Of a DNA stretch of 64,000 bases, positions 49,750 through 57,814 are shown piece after piece (the stretch's first letter is position 1; every line of letters starts with the position of its first letter). The stretch is from Pseudoscardovia radai (GTDB lineage: Bacteria > Actinomycetota > Actinomycetes > Actinomycetales > Bifidobacteriaceae), in contig NZ_MWWR01000007.1 of assembly GCF_002259605.1 (NCBI RefSeq), positions 107,284 through 171,283 on the forward strand. Reading direction: 5' to 3'. Both the position numbers and the translations under genes were made by a program. A model generated the notes under the pieces. It searched no databases. It was not told the origin of the DNA and was given only the letters and a program-made list of their open reading frames with translations.

Positions 49750-49990
49750 CGTCTCTCCTTCCGCCGTGTGGCTGTGACTTCTCTCGGACGATGGTTCACA
49801 CACTATGCGGCCCCTCCATGCCACACGCGCCCGCTGTTATCGGGGTTCCTTATCGCCTCCTCAAAACGCTATCGCCATGTTTTATGGCGCGTTATCGGGA
49901 AGCGGAGACAGATGCGGAAGCGGAGACAGAGGCAGATGCGGAACAATGTGACGCACCGGACCTCGCCGTGCACCACCACGGCCCGAAATC
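49750..49990. promoter_or_regulatory. metQ upstream region with four TATCG words and a hairpin
   Basis: (T/C)TATCG occurs four times on the plus strand at 49837, 49850, 49869 and 49892 (read leftward, CGATAA/G). Between the last two is CGCCAT-GTTTT-ATGGCG (49873-49889), a 6-bp hairpin. Clustered words like these often mark a repressor array; the regulator is unknown. Short GGAAGCGGAGACAGA repeats occupy 49897-49940. I see no SAM or cobalamin riboswitch fold. Confidence 0.4.
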
Positions 49991-50242
49991 GCCTTAGGCG
50001 GGTGCCACCACACCCGCCCAACGCCATTCCAGCCAGCCAACCGAGCCCAAACCCCGCAAAATCGCCTTAAGCGGGTGCCCCCACACCCGCCCAACGCCAA
50101 AACAGCCGTTCCCAGCAGCCAAACCAACCCAAAACCGCCTTAGGTGGGTGTCACCACACCCGCCGAACACCAAAACAGCCGCCCCCAGCAGCCAAACCAA
50201 CCCAAAACCGCCTTAGGCGGGTGCCACCACACCCGCCTAAGG
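49991..50242. repeat. Four-unit tandem array, exact 73-bp period, hairpin cores
   Basis: Hairpin cores with stem GGCGGGTG / CACCCGCC around CCACCA begin at 49997, 50070, 50143 and 50216, exactly 73 bp apart, with small changes in units 2 and 3. The last unit extends to a 13-bp perfect stem (CCTTAGGCGGGTG at 50211-50223, CACCCGCCTAAGG at 50230-50242). The 51-bp linkers are A/C-rich and nearly lack T on the plus strand. The array lies downstream of the ketopantoate-reductase-like gene and upstream of metQ. A related array closes the window at 63.75 kb. Confidence 0.9.
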
Positions 50243-50329
50243 ATTCTGGCATACGGGATGCGCCGCAATGTTGGGAAAATCGTAGCGCAACCGCCACGCA
50301 CACAACGTGCACGCACCAGCGCACGCGCT

Positions 50330-51403
50330 TTACGCCGCCGCGCCTCCGATCTGCGAGATCGGCTCGACCGCGGCAACCGCCTCCGCCTCGGCCTTTGCCG
50401 CCGCTGCAATCTCGGGATTGTGGATCGCGAACGCATGCTCGGCCAGATGCAGCTCCTGTGTCACGAACTCATGCAGCGTGCACTCGTAGCCGTGCTCGCG
50501 CCCCAGCTTCGCAATGTAGCCGTTGATGTAATCCACCTCCGTCGGACGCCCCGTGGTGAGGTCCTGGTACATCGACGGGTAGTGCAGCGGATGCGCCACG
50601 CCCGCGGTGTGCAGAATCGTCGCCACCTCGCTGTCGCGCGTGCCGAGCAGCGGGATGCCGGCCTTCTCGGCCGCCGTGTACGCCTCGTCCACGAGCCGCT
50701 GCGTCAGCCACGTCGACGCCGGATGCGCCGCGAACTCGCCGAAGCGGATCTGGTACATCGTGCACAACGTGTTGAGCACGGAGTTGAACACGATCTTCGC
50801 CAGGCACATGCCCTGGAAATTATCCACGATGGTCGGGTTCAGCGTGGCGGCGGTGAAATCGTCGAAAATACGCTTCTCGATCTCAGGCGCGCCCTGGGCG
50901 CCGCGCGCCGCGACCTCGGGGTCGAACGAGCACAGGTTCATGGCCTTCGCGGTGGCGCCGCCGGTGAAGTTCACGTCGCCCGGACCGTGCACCACCGCGC
51001 CGATAAGCGCCGTGCCGCCGAAGATATGGTCCTTCGGGAAGTACCGGTTGATCTTCTCGAAATGCCCGTAGCCGTTCATGGCGGAGAACACCACCTGGTG
51101 CTCCTTGAACAGGTGGGCGCAGCGGCGCAGCACGATGTCGAGCTGTACCTGCTTGGCGAACACGATCCACACGTCCGGGTCGCCGTCGTACTCCTCGGGC
51201 GTGAAGATGCGCGCCTTGACGAAATGGCGGTCCTTCTCGTCCTGCGACACGTAATATCCGCCCTTCTCGCGCACCGCGTCGACGTTCGCCTGCCATGTGT
51301 CGATGAAATCGACGTGCCTGCCGGCGAATTCCTGCAGGAGCACGCCGAACTGCGTGCCCATGCCGCCTGCTCCGATCACTGCGTATGTGAGGTCCTTGGC
51401 CAT
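50330..51403 (-). CDS. Ketopantoate reductase family oxidoreductase (PanE/ApbA)
   Basis: 357 aa. Rossmann N-terminus Y-A-V-I-G-A-G-G-M-G-T near 7-17; K in F-A-K-Q-V-Q near 83 and N in S-A-M-N-G-Y-G near 108 are the family's catalytic positions; the C-terminal ApbA_C helical domain has K in A-K-I-V-F-N-S near 205. The family makes D-pantoate from 2-dehydropantoate, though many paralogues act on other 2-oxo acids. Located 118 bp after a class I aminotransferase on the same strand, it may reduce the oxo acid that enzyme makes. AAGGAGAGCAT precedes ATG. The C-terminal Ala/Glu tail is unusual. Confidence 0.82.
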   Translation of the reverse strand: MAKDLTYAVIGAGGMGTQFGVLLQEFAGRHVDFIDTWQANVDAVREKGGYYVSQDEKDRHFVKARIFTPEEYDGDPDVWIVFAKQVQLDIVLRRCAHLFKEHQVVFSAMNGYGHFEKINRYFPKDHIFGGTALIGAVVHGPGDVNFTGGATAKAMNLCSFDPEVAARGAQGAPEIEKRIFDDFTAATLNPTIVDNFQGMCLAKIVFNSVLNTLCTMYQIRFGEFAAHPASTWLTQRLVDEAYTAAEKAGIPLLGTRDSEVATILHTAGVAHPLHYPSMYQDLTTGRPTEVDYINGYIAKLGREHGYECTLHEFVTQELHLAEHAFAIHNPEIAAAAKAEAEAVAAVEPISQIGGAAA

Positions 51404-51521
51404 ATGCTCTCCTTGCTTTGTTCTGCCTTGTTTTGCCTTGTATGCCTGGGTTTTGGGTTTCTACGATTTCCGGCCGATTTTCGAACGATTTTTCCGCCGC
51501 TTTTTCAGCCGCCGATTCCGC

Positions 51522-52769
51522 CTACCACGCGGTTCCGCGCGCCGCGGCAATGCGCCGCGCCGCCTCCTCAAGCGTTTCCGAGGGCTCGAGCAGGCTGAAG
51601 CGAACGAATCCTGCGCCCGTCGCACCGAAATCGGATCCCGGGATCACGGCGACGCCCGCCTTGTCAAGCAGCCACACCGCGAAATCGGCGTCATCCCAAT
51701 CGTGCGGAACCTTAAGCCACGCGAACAGGCCGCCGTGCACGGGCTCGAGCTCGAGACCCGCCTTCGCAAGCCCGGCGTTCAGCGCCTCGTAGCGGCCGCG
51801 GTAGGTGGCCGCGAGCGCGCGCACCGTGGACTGGTCAGAGTTGAGCCCCGCGGCGCCCGCCACCTGCACGACGGACGACATCAGGATGCTCGTCTGCTGG
51901 TGCACGGCCTTGATGGCGCGCAGGAGCCCGGCGTTGCCGGCCACGAATCCGCCGCGCCAGCCGGCCACCATGTACATCTTCGACAGCGAGCACAGCTCGA
52001 CGCCCACCTCGAGCGCGCTGGGCGTCTCGAACAGGCTGATCGGCGGCTGGGCGTCGAAACCAATGCCCGCGTAGGCGAAATCGTTGACCACCACGAAGTG
52101 GTGCTCGTGCGCGAGCCTGACGGCCGTGGCGAACAACTCGGGCGTGGCCACCGCGCCGGTGGGGTTGTTCGGGTAGTTGAGGATGAGGAGCTTCGCCTCG
52201 TCCCACACGGAGGCTGGCACGGAGTCGAGGTCGGGCAGGAAGCCGTTCTCCTCGAGCGCCGGGATCACGTGGATGCGGCCGCCGACGACGGCGGTGGAGC
52301 CTTCGTACTGCGGGTAGTAGGGGCCGACGAGCACCACGAGGTCGCCCGGGTCGATCAGCGTGGTGATGGTGGCGGAGATGCCGACCGAGGCGCCGGCCAC
52401 GGCAAGCAGCTGCGTGCGCGGGTCGATGGTCACGCCGTGCTCGGCCTGGTACCAGTGGGCGGCGGCGTCGAGGAACTCGGGCTTGCCGTCGAACTGCGGG
52501 TACTTGAAATTGGCAGGGTCATGCGCTGCGCGGGCGAGGGCGTCCTGCATGAACTGCGGCGGGGCGCCGTCCGGGTTGCCCTTGGCGAGGTTGATGATGT
52601 CGCGGCCCTGCGCGACGGCTGCGGCGACGCGTGCGTCCGATGCCGCAAAGGGGTTGGCGGGGATGACGGAGACACGATGCGCGAGCGAGGCCTGCGGGGT
52701 CCACGATGCGGAGGTGGGCGCGGCGGCGGGCGCGGGCGTTGCGGCGGTGGAGATATTCGGGGAACTCAT
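51522..52769 (-). CDS. Class I/II PLP aminotransferase
   Basis: 415 aa. PLP lysine K264 in C-S-L-S-K-M-Y-M-V-A-G-W-R-G-G-F; N-Y-P-N-N-P-T-G near 198; D near 229 and R in V-R-F-S near 392 complete the fold-type I set. The first about 30 residues are Ala/Ser/Pro-rich. Aspartate-, alanine- and LL-DAP-type enzymes share these motifs, so the substrate is open. TGAGGAGAGACC precedes ATG. A promoter with TTGAAA and TATAGG 17 bp apart (52977-52949, minus strand) leaves a leader of about 170 nt. Confidence 0.88.
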   Translation of the reverse strand: MSSPNISTAATPAPAAAPTSASWTPQASLAHRVSVIPANPFAASDARVAAAVAQGRDIINLAKGNPDGAPPQFMQDALARAAHDPANFKYPQFDGKPEFLDAAAHWYQAEHGVTIDPRTQLLAVAGASVGISATITTLIDPGDLVVLVGPYYPQYEGSTAVVGGRIHVIPALEENGFLPDLDSVPASVWDEAKLLILNYPNNPTGAVATPELFATAVRLAHEHHFVVVNDFAYAGIGFDAQPPISLFETPSALEVGVELCSLSKMYMVAGWRGGFVAGNAGLLRAIKAVHQQTSILMSSVVQVAGAAGLNSDQSTVRALAATYRGRYEALNAGLAKAGLELEPVHGGLFAWLKVPHDWDDADFAVWLLDKAGVAVIPGSDFGATGAGFVRFSLLEPSETLEEAARRIAAARGTAW

Positions 52770-53545
52770 GGTCTCTCCTCATGATGACGATGGGTGGTCG
52801 CGATGACGTCTGCCGTCATGCGCGATGTCTGAGTCACACGATGCCGTCGCCGAATGATGTCAGTGCGCATCACGGCATTGCCAATGCACGGCATCGGTGA
52901 AATCGTCTCCCACCATATGGTCGCCCCCGCGCCCCCGTCGCGCGTGTCCTATACGTAATTCTTATGCCCCGTTTCAATACCCGTTTCGATAACAATGTGA
53001 TGGCTTGCGAACACGATTCTTGGCTATTCACGCCATGGGCTCTTTGTTTGAGCTCTCATTGCGCGAAATCGTCCTCCGATTCCTATCCTCGGCATCCCGC
53101 CCCGCCGACGGTCGATCTCGCCGGTCACTGGCGTGCCAGCGAGAGGCACCGTTGGGACGGGAAGGGCCTGTTTCCAACGGTGGTTTCGCCAACGGTCGGC
53201 CTCGCTAGTCACTCGCGTGCCAGCGAGAGGCACCGTTGAAGAAAAACGCACGCATTCCCAACGATTCCCCCGCCAACGGTGGGTCTCACTGGTCGCTGGC
53301 ATGCCAGCGAGAGGCACCGTTGGAGAAAAACGCACGCATTCCCAACGATTCCCCCGCCGACGGTCGGTCTCACTGGTCGCTGGCGTGCCAGCGAGAGGCA
53401 CTGTCGGGAGGGATTGTGTTGAGAATGCTGGGTTCCGGTCTCAACGGTCAGCCTCGCTGATTGCTGGCGTGCCAGCGAGAGGCACCGTTGAGGTTGAGCG
53501 GAGTGAATGGTCGGGGAACCGGTCCGCAAACCATCACATTGTTCC
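52770..53545. repeat. Promoter/leader region and five-unit 84-bp hairpin array
   Basis: 776 bp without a gene. Left part: the aminotransferase promoter (-35 TTGAAA 52977-52972, -10 TATAGG 52954-52949) in an AT-rich patch, with a leader rich in CATCG/GATG words. Right part: five hairpin units whose right arms ((G/A)TGCCAGCGAGAGGCACCGT and one variant) start at 53133, 53217, 53301, 53385 and 53469, each exactly 84 bp from the next. Unit 3 pairs CAACGGTGGGTCTCACTGG with its right arm and also holds an inner perfect palindrome CGCTGGC-AT-GCCAGCG, so two folds compete. The array ends just 3' of paralogue C. Confidence 0.88.
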
Positions 53546-55609
53546 TCAAGCCGCCTGCGCCTCGCGGTGCGCCGCCTGGGCCTCCCGGTGCGCGGTCCAG
53601 GCGTTCGCGGCGATGGCGAGGGCCAGGCTGAAGGCGAGGACGAGCAACGACACGGTGCCCAGGTTGTAGTAGTTGGCCCACGAATAGTTGTAGTTCTCCA
53701 TGCCGGTGACATTGACGTCGAACCAAGACATCGCATAGGTGTACACAGCCGACAGCAGCACGAGCGCGAGGTCCGTGAGCCAGAACAGCACCATGCGCCC
53801 CGTCAGCGGTGCCGCGATCCTCCGCCGCCGGCACAGGCGCACCACCCCGCCGACCAGCACCACAGCGAGCAACACCGCCATCAGAGCGTTCACCACCCGG
53901 TACACGGCGAAGACCGCCGAGACCACGCGGTTCGCCGGCCCGAACCGGCTCTCGCGCAGCGAATAATCCGCCAGATACGGCAGGTTGAACGCCTGGGCCG
54001 CCTGCACGCCGACATACGGATACTCATCGAGACGGTTCATGTCGCGGTAATCGCCGGCCTTGCTGCCCGGCGCGTAGTTCACCAAGCGGAGCACGCCGTT
54101 ATAGCCCTTGAGCATGGCCACGAAGCACTGGCCCATCTCGTCTCGTGTAAACCCGCCGGCGCTCGGCACGAGCTGGAAGCGCGTGGATTTCTTCAGCGTC
54201 CCGTTCGCGAAGGCCCGGTCGAGCTCGGCGTTGACCTGGCGGAACATGTCGTCCACCTGCTGCTGCGAGTGCCACAGCCCCGCATACAACAGCGCGGTGT
54301 GCATGCCCCACGTGAACATGTCACCGGGGAACGGCGCCTCGTACATCGTGCGACCGTTGGCGAAATTCGTGGGGTCTCCGCCGATCCACTGCGAATGCAC
54401 CACCATGTCATGCAGGTACGTTTCCTTCGCCAGCGTGGGCGAGGCGGCGAACGCGGCATCGATGGCATCGGCGGGCGCCCACACCGACATGCTGCGGTTC
54501 GGCGAATCGATGGCGTACACGCGCTCGACGAAGCCGAACAGCTGCCCGCTCACACGTGTCTGCGTCTGCGCGATGCCGAAGTACTTCTTGTTGACGGCCT
54601 TGTACGCCGCGGTCACGCCCGCCAGGCACGCGAAGGGAACCACCGCCGCAAGCACGGCCGCGACGAAACGGCGGAGGGTATACGATGCCCCCGCCCCGCG
54701 AACGGACACGGAACCACCGGACGCGGAACCACCGGACGCCTCATCGCCTGGCACAGCCTCGGAATCGTGTTTACGCGAACGCCACCGCCCGACGCCGACC
54801 ACCGCATACACGCCCAGGCCCACAGCGAACGCCGCCGCCAGCGACGCCGCAAGCCACGCGCCATCCTCCTTCACGTAATACGTATACGAGAACCCCACGC
54901 CCAGAACCACCGACAACACCAGCAGACCCGGAACCGAAAACCGGTCGAACGCCACCTTCCACACCAGCAGCACCGCAAGACCGATGACAGCCACATACAA
55001 CGGAATCAGCACCGAATTGCGATACATGCGCGTCCCGATATCCGCCTCGAAAGCCGACGGATAAAACAACACATACACAAAAGCCCCGAAAGCAACCCAA
55101 CGCCTCCGGCACACCGCCATCACCAGAGCGAACGCCACAAGCGCCGCCGCCACCCACAGCAACGCCACGCACGTCGGATAATCCCAATGCAGCTTACGCA
55201 CGGCCGCCAGGAACCATGAATACCCCGCGACCTTGAACAACTCCTCATCCGTCGGATCCGTAAAATGCGACCCCAACGAATACCGGAACAGAAGCGTGTC
55301 GTCCCAGTGCATGCCGCCCCAGAACCACACACCGATCCACCGCGCGAAGCCGATGCGCAGCGCAATCGCCGCAAGCATGACGTAGGTCAGCGGCATGCGC
55401 AGCACGGAGATCAGACGATTTCGCAGTCCGCGCGGGTTGCCGCCGCGATCGTTCGGGCCGGCGTTCGGGCCATCGTTCTGGCTGTCGTTCATGTCGGGAG
55501 AATCCGACGTGGATTCGGCTGTGGATTCGTCGCCTGGACGCGGTCCTCTCATGGCGTGTCGTGCGATGACGCTCCCCGCTTCGGATCCGGCGAAAGCCAT
55601 CTGTGCCAT
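53546..55609 (-). CDS. Polytopic membrane protein, paralogue C of an unassigned family
   Basis: 687 aa from ATG 55609 (TAAGGAGGAGTGGA before it). The family motifs recur: H-W-D-D-T-L-L-F-R-Y-S-L, G-T-R-M-Y-R-N-S-V-L-I-P-L-Y, K-E-D-G-A-W, S-V-W-A-P-A-D-A-I-D-A-A-F-A-A-S-P-T-L, R-Q-V-N-A-E-L-D-R-A-F-A-N-G-T-L, L-P-Y-L-A-D-Y. About ten spans; polar N-terminus of 75 residues; the C-terminus ends in a duplicated A-H-R-E-A-Q-A. It is 7-9 kb from A and B with the met genes between, so the family has been shuffled or duplicated locally. Likely a cell-envelope glycan enzyme by topology; unproven. Confidence 0.72.
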   Translation of the reverse strand: MAQMAFAGSEAGSVIARHAMRGPRPGDESTAESTSDSPDMNDSQNDGPNAGPNDRGGNPRGLRNRLISVLRMPLTYVMLAAIALRIGFARWIGVWFWGGMHWDDTLLFRYSLGSHFTDPTDEELFKVAGYSWFLAAVRKLHWDYPTCVALLWVAAALVAFALVMAVCRRRWVAFGAFVYVLFYPSAFEADIGTRMYRNSVLIPLYVAVIGLAVLLVWKVAFDRFSVPGLLVLSVVLGVGFSYTYYVKEDGAWLAASLAAAFAVGLGVYAVVGVGRWRSRKHDSEAVPGDEASGGSASGGSVSVRGAGASYTLRRFVAAVLAAVVPFACLAGVTAAYKAVNKKYFGIAQTQTRVSGQLFGFVERVYAIDSPNRSMSVWAPADAIDAAFAASPTLAKETYLHDMVVHSQWIGGDPTNFANGRTMYEAPFPGDMFTWGMHTALLYAGLWHSQQQVDDMFRQVNAELDRAFANGTLKKSTRFQLVPSAGGFTRDEMGQCFVAMLKGYNGVLRLVNYAPGSKAGDYRDMNRLDEYPYVGVQAAQAFNLPYLADYSLRESRFGPANRVVSAVFAVYRVVNALMAVLLAVVLVGGVVRLCRRRRIAAPLTGRMVLFWLTDLALVLLSAVYTYAMSWFDVNVTGMENYNYSWANYYNLGTVSLLVLAFSLALAIAANAWTAHREAQAAHREAQAA

Positions 55610-55706
55610 TCCACTCCTCCTTAGGTGCTGCGCTTGAGGTGCTGCGCCTGCATGCCTCCCGGGCGCACAGCCCAAGCCTAAGGAAGTTTTCGGACATGGA
55701 GCCGGC

Positions 55707-55730
55707 CCGCCCTCCTGTGAAGGAGGGCGG
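55707..55730. terminator. Hairpin between fadD and paralogue C
   Basis: Perfect 10-bp stem CCGCCCTCCT / AGGAGGGCGG with GTGA loop, 44 bp beyond the acyl-CoA synthetase stop on its strand and before the paralogue C start. It is followed nearer the stop codon by short GCGCTACCCT direct repeats (55749-55775). Strong transcript-end candidate though without a T-run. Confidence 0.7.
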
Positions 55731-55773
55731 TGACGCTCGCTAGTTCTTGCGCTACCCTCGCGCTACCCTTGCG

Positions 55774-57615
55774 CTACTTCTTGCGAGGCGCGTAAATCAC
55801 GGTATCGATGAGCTTGGAGTAGTTCTTCGTGATGACGCCGCGGCGCGTCTTCAGGCTTGCGGTGAGCATGCCGTTCTCCACGTTCCACGTGTCCGGAAGG
55901 ATCTCGAACTTGCGGATGGACTCGGCGCGCGACACCTGCGCGTTCGCCTGGTTGACCACGCGTTCCACCTCGGCGCGCACCGCCGCGTTCTTCGAGGCCT
56001 CCTCCAGGTTCTTGAGCGGCTCGCCGCCCTGCGTCTGCAGCCAGTCATTGACGCCGTCGAGGTCAAGCGTCACGAGCGCGGAGATGAACGGCTTTCCGTC
56101 GCCGATGACGAGGCACTGGTCCACGACCTCGCTTTTCATGACGGAGGCCTCAAGGTCGGAAGGCACGACGTTCTTGCCGCCTGCCGTGATGATGATGTCC
56201 TTCATGCGGCCTTTGAGCGTGGCGAAGCCCTCGTCGTCAAGGGTGGCGAGGTCGCCGGTGTGCAGCCAGCCGTCCTCGATCGTCTCCGCCGTCAGTTCCG
56301 GACGATTGTGGTATCCCAGGCACACGGACGGGCTTTTGATGAGCAGCTCGCCGTACTGGTAGCCCTCGACCGGCCTGTTGATGGCGTACGTCATGCCGCT
56401 CAGCGGCGTGCCGATCGTACCGATCTTGTAGTGGTGGAACGGGCTGACGGAGGACGGCGCCGTCGTCTCGGTGGAACCATAGCCTTCGAGAAGCGGCATG
56501 CCGATGCCGTTGAAGAAATGCGACAGATCGGGCGCGATGGCCGCGCCACCGGAGATGGCGCGCTCGGCGCGGCCGCCGAACACATCGATGATCTTGGAAT
56601 ACACGGTCTTCTTATAGAAGGCGTACCGGATGCGCTCGCCCAGCGGCAGCTTCGTGCCGGCCTGCTGCGCACGGCTCCAGTCGCGCGCCGTGACGGCCGC
56701 GCGGTTGAACATACGGCCCTTGAAGCCGGTGCCGGCCTTCTGTGACGCCGCGTTGTACACCTTTTCGAAAACGCGGGGCACGGCGAGGATCAGCGTGGGC
56801 TTGAACTCCTGGAAGTCCTTGATAATCGTCTTGAAATTGTCTCCCAGCCCCAGCTGCACGGTGCCGCCGATGCAGATGAACTGCATGTACCGGGCGAACA
56901 CATGCGCCAGCGGCAGGAACAGCCACATCGCCTGGTCCTCGCCCAGCGTGAACTCCGGCATGAACTGAAAACCGGAATACACCGTGAACAGGAAGTTTCC
57001 GTGGCTCAGCTCGACGCCTTTGGACGCGCCGGTGGAGCCGGACGTGTACACGATGGTGGCCACGGTGTCGCGGCCCACGGCCTTGCGGCGCACGTCGAAT
57101 TCGGAATCCGGCACGTTCTGGCCGAGCTCCTTGAGCGCAGTGAGCGTATTGTCGTCCAGAAGGTACACGTCCTTCATGCTGGGGCACTCATCGCGCACCG
57201 ACTCGAGGGAATCGCGCAGCCGGTCGTCGCCGGCGAATGCGCACAGCACGGTGGAATCATTGCAGATTCTCTTGATCTGGGCGGCGGAATCCGTCTGGTA
57301 GATCGGAACGACGACGCAGCCGATGGATGTGATGGCGAAGTCCATGGCCGTCCAGCGCCAGCTTGTCGAGGCAAGGATGCAGATGGAGTCGCCGGGCTTG
57401 AAGCCCTTGGCAATAAGGCCCTTGGCCAGCGAATGCGCGAGCTCGAGGAACTGCGTGCCCGTGAACCCCTGCCACTCGCCGTTCTTGTCGCGATACCTGA
57501 TGATCTGCTCGTCGGGCGTGCGCGACGCCCTGTTCTCGAGCAAGTCGTATAGGTTGCCATCGTTGTCAATCGGCTTGGCCAACGGCGTCGTCGTTTGCTG
57601 AACGATATCGATCAT
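55774..57615 (-). CDS. Long-chain fatty-acid--CoA ligase (AMP-forming)
   Basis: 613 aa from ATG 57615 (GGAAGGACGTGTC before it). ANL-family motifs: T-I-V-Y-T-S-G-S-T-G-A-S-K-G near 190, E-G-Y-G-S-T-E-T-T near 387, G-W-L-H-T-G-D near 457, G-R-M-K-D-I-I-I-T-A-G-G-K-N near 480, and the C-terminal lysine in K-N-Y-S-K-L near 601. This is the FAA/FadD15-like class common in actinobacteria, activating exogenous or recycled fatty acids for phospholipid synthesis. It stands alone on its transcript with a TATAAT -10 on the minus strand at 57689-57684. Confidence 0.93.
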   Translation of the reverse strand: MIDIVQQTTTPLAKPIDNDGNLYDLLENRASRTPDEQIIRYRDKNGEWQGFTGTQFLELAHSLAKGLIAKGFKPGDSICILASTSWRWTAMDFAITSIGCVVVPIYQTDSAAQIKRICNDSTVLCAFAGDDRLRDSLESVRDECPSMKDVYLLDDNTLTALKELGQNVPDSEFDVRRKAVGRDTVATIVYTSGSTGASKGVELSHGNFLFTVYSGFQFMPEFTLGEDQAMWLFLPLAHVFARYMQFICIGGTVQLGLGDNFKTIIKDFQEFKPTLILAVPRVFEKVYNAASQKAGTGFKGRMFNRAAVTARDWSRAQQAGTKLPLGERIRYAFYKKTVYSKIIDVFGGRAERAISGGAAIAPDLSHFFNGIGMPLLEGYGSTETTAPSSVSPFHHYKIGTIGTPLSGMTYAINRPVEGYQYGELLIKSPSVCLGYHNRPELTAETIEDGWLHTGDLATLDDEGFATLKGRMKDIIITAGGKNVVPSDLEASVMKSEVVDQCLVIGDGKPFISALVTLDLDGVNDWLQTQGGEPLKNLEEASKNAAVRAEVERVVNQANAQVSRAESIRKFEILPDTWNVENGMLTASLKTRRGVITKNYSKLIDTVIYAPRKK

Positions 57616-57683
57616 GACACGTCCTTCCTTGGATGCCCAATCCCTCATGTCCCAAATTTCGTCACATGCGGAACAACACCGAC

Positions 57684-57689
57684 ATTATA
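57684..57689 (-). promoter_or_regulatory. -10 element of the acyl-CoA ligase promoter
   Basis: The minus strand reads TATAAT here, 68 bp before ATG 57615, inside an AT-rich gap. No good -35 stands 16-18 bp upstream, so the promoter may rely on an activator. The rest of the 197-bp gap holds no gene. Confidence 0.5.
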
Positions 57690-57795
57690 AGAAGACGCCG
57701 GTGCGAAAAAGCGCTATTGCGGGCACAATATTTGACGAAGGCGTAACTTTCGCCTCCGTAGGCTTTCTTCCGGCGGCGGCGTGCCGATGATACAC

Positions 57796-57814
57796 GACAC
57801 GCCGTCGGCGTGTC
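57796..57814. terminator. Hairpin overlapping the U32 gene stop codon
   Basis: GACACGCC / GGCGTGTC perfect 8-bp stem with a 3-nt loop; its right arm ends in the first bases of the stop codon of the leftward U32 gene. Likely 3' end stabiliser or terminator. Confidence 0.5.

Noticed and set aside
49750..49980. SAM or other methionine riboswitch before metQ
   Set aside because: No SAM-I, SAM-II or SAM-IV core could be recognised; only short palindromes and TATCG words are visible.
49991..50242. CRISPR array from regularly spaced repeats
   Set aside because: Linkers between cores are similar to each other rather than unique, repeats are short hairpins, and no cas gene is near. The same applies to 53.1-53.5 kb and 63.75-64 kb.
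53024..53736. Open frames across the 84-bp array giving repeated TVPLAGTP-like peptides
   Set aside because: 84 is a multiple of three, so any unit without a stop makes a periodic frame. There is no ribosome site and the pattern is explained by the hairpin arms.
55774..57615. Acyl-CoA ligase as part of the amide catabolic pathway
   Set aside because: It would suit fatty acids released from N-acylethanolamines, but it is 15 kb away with its own promoter and is a common housekeeping type.
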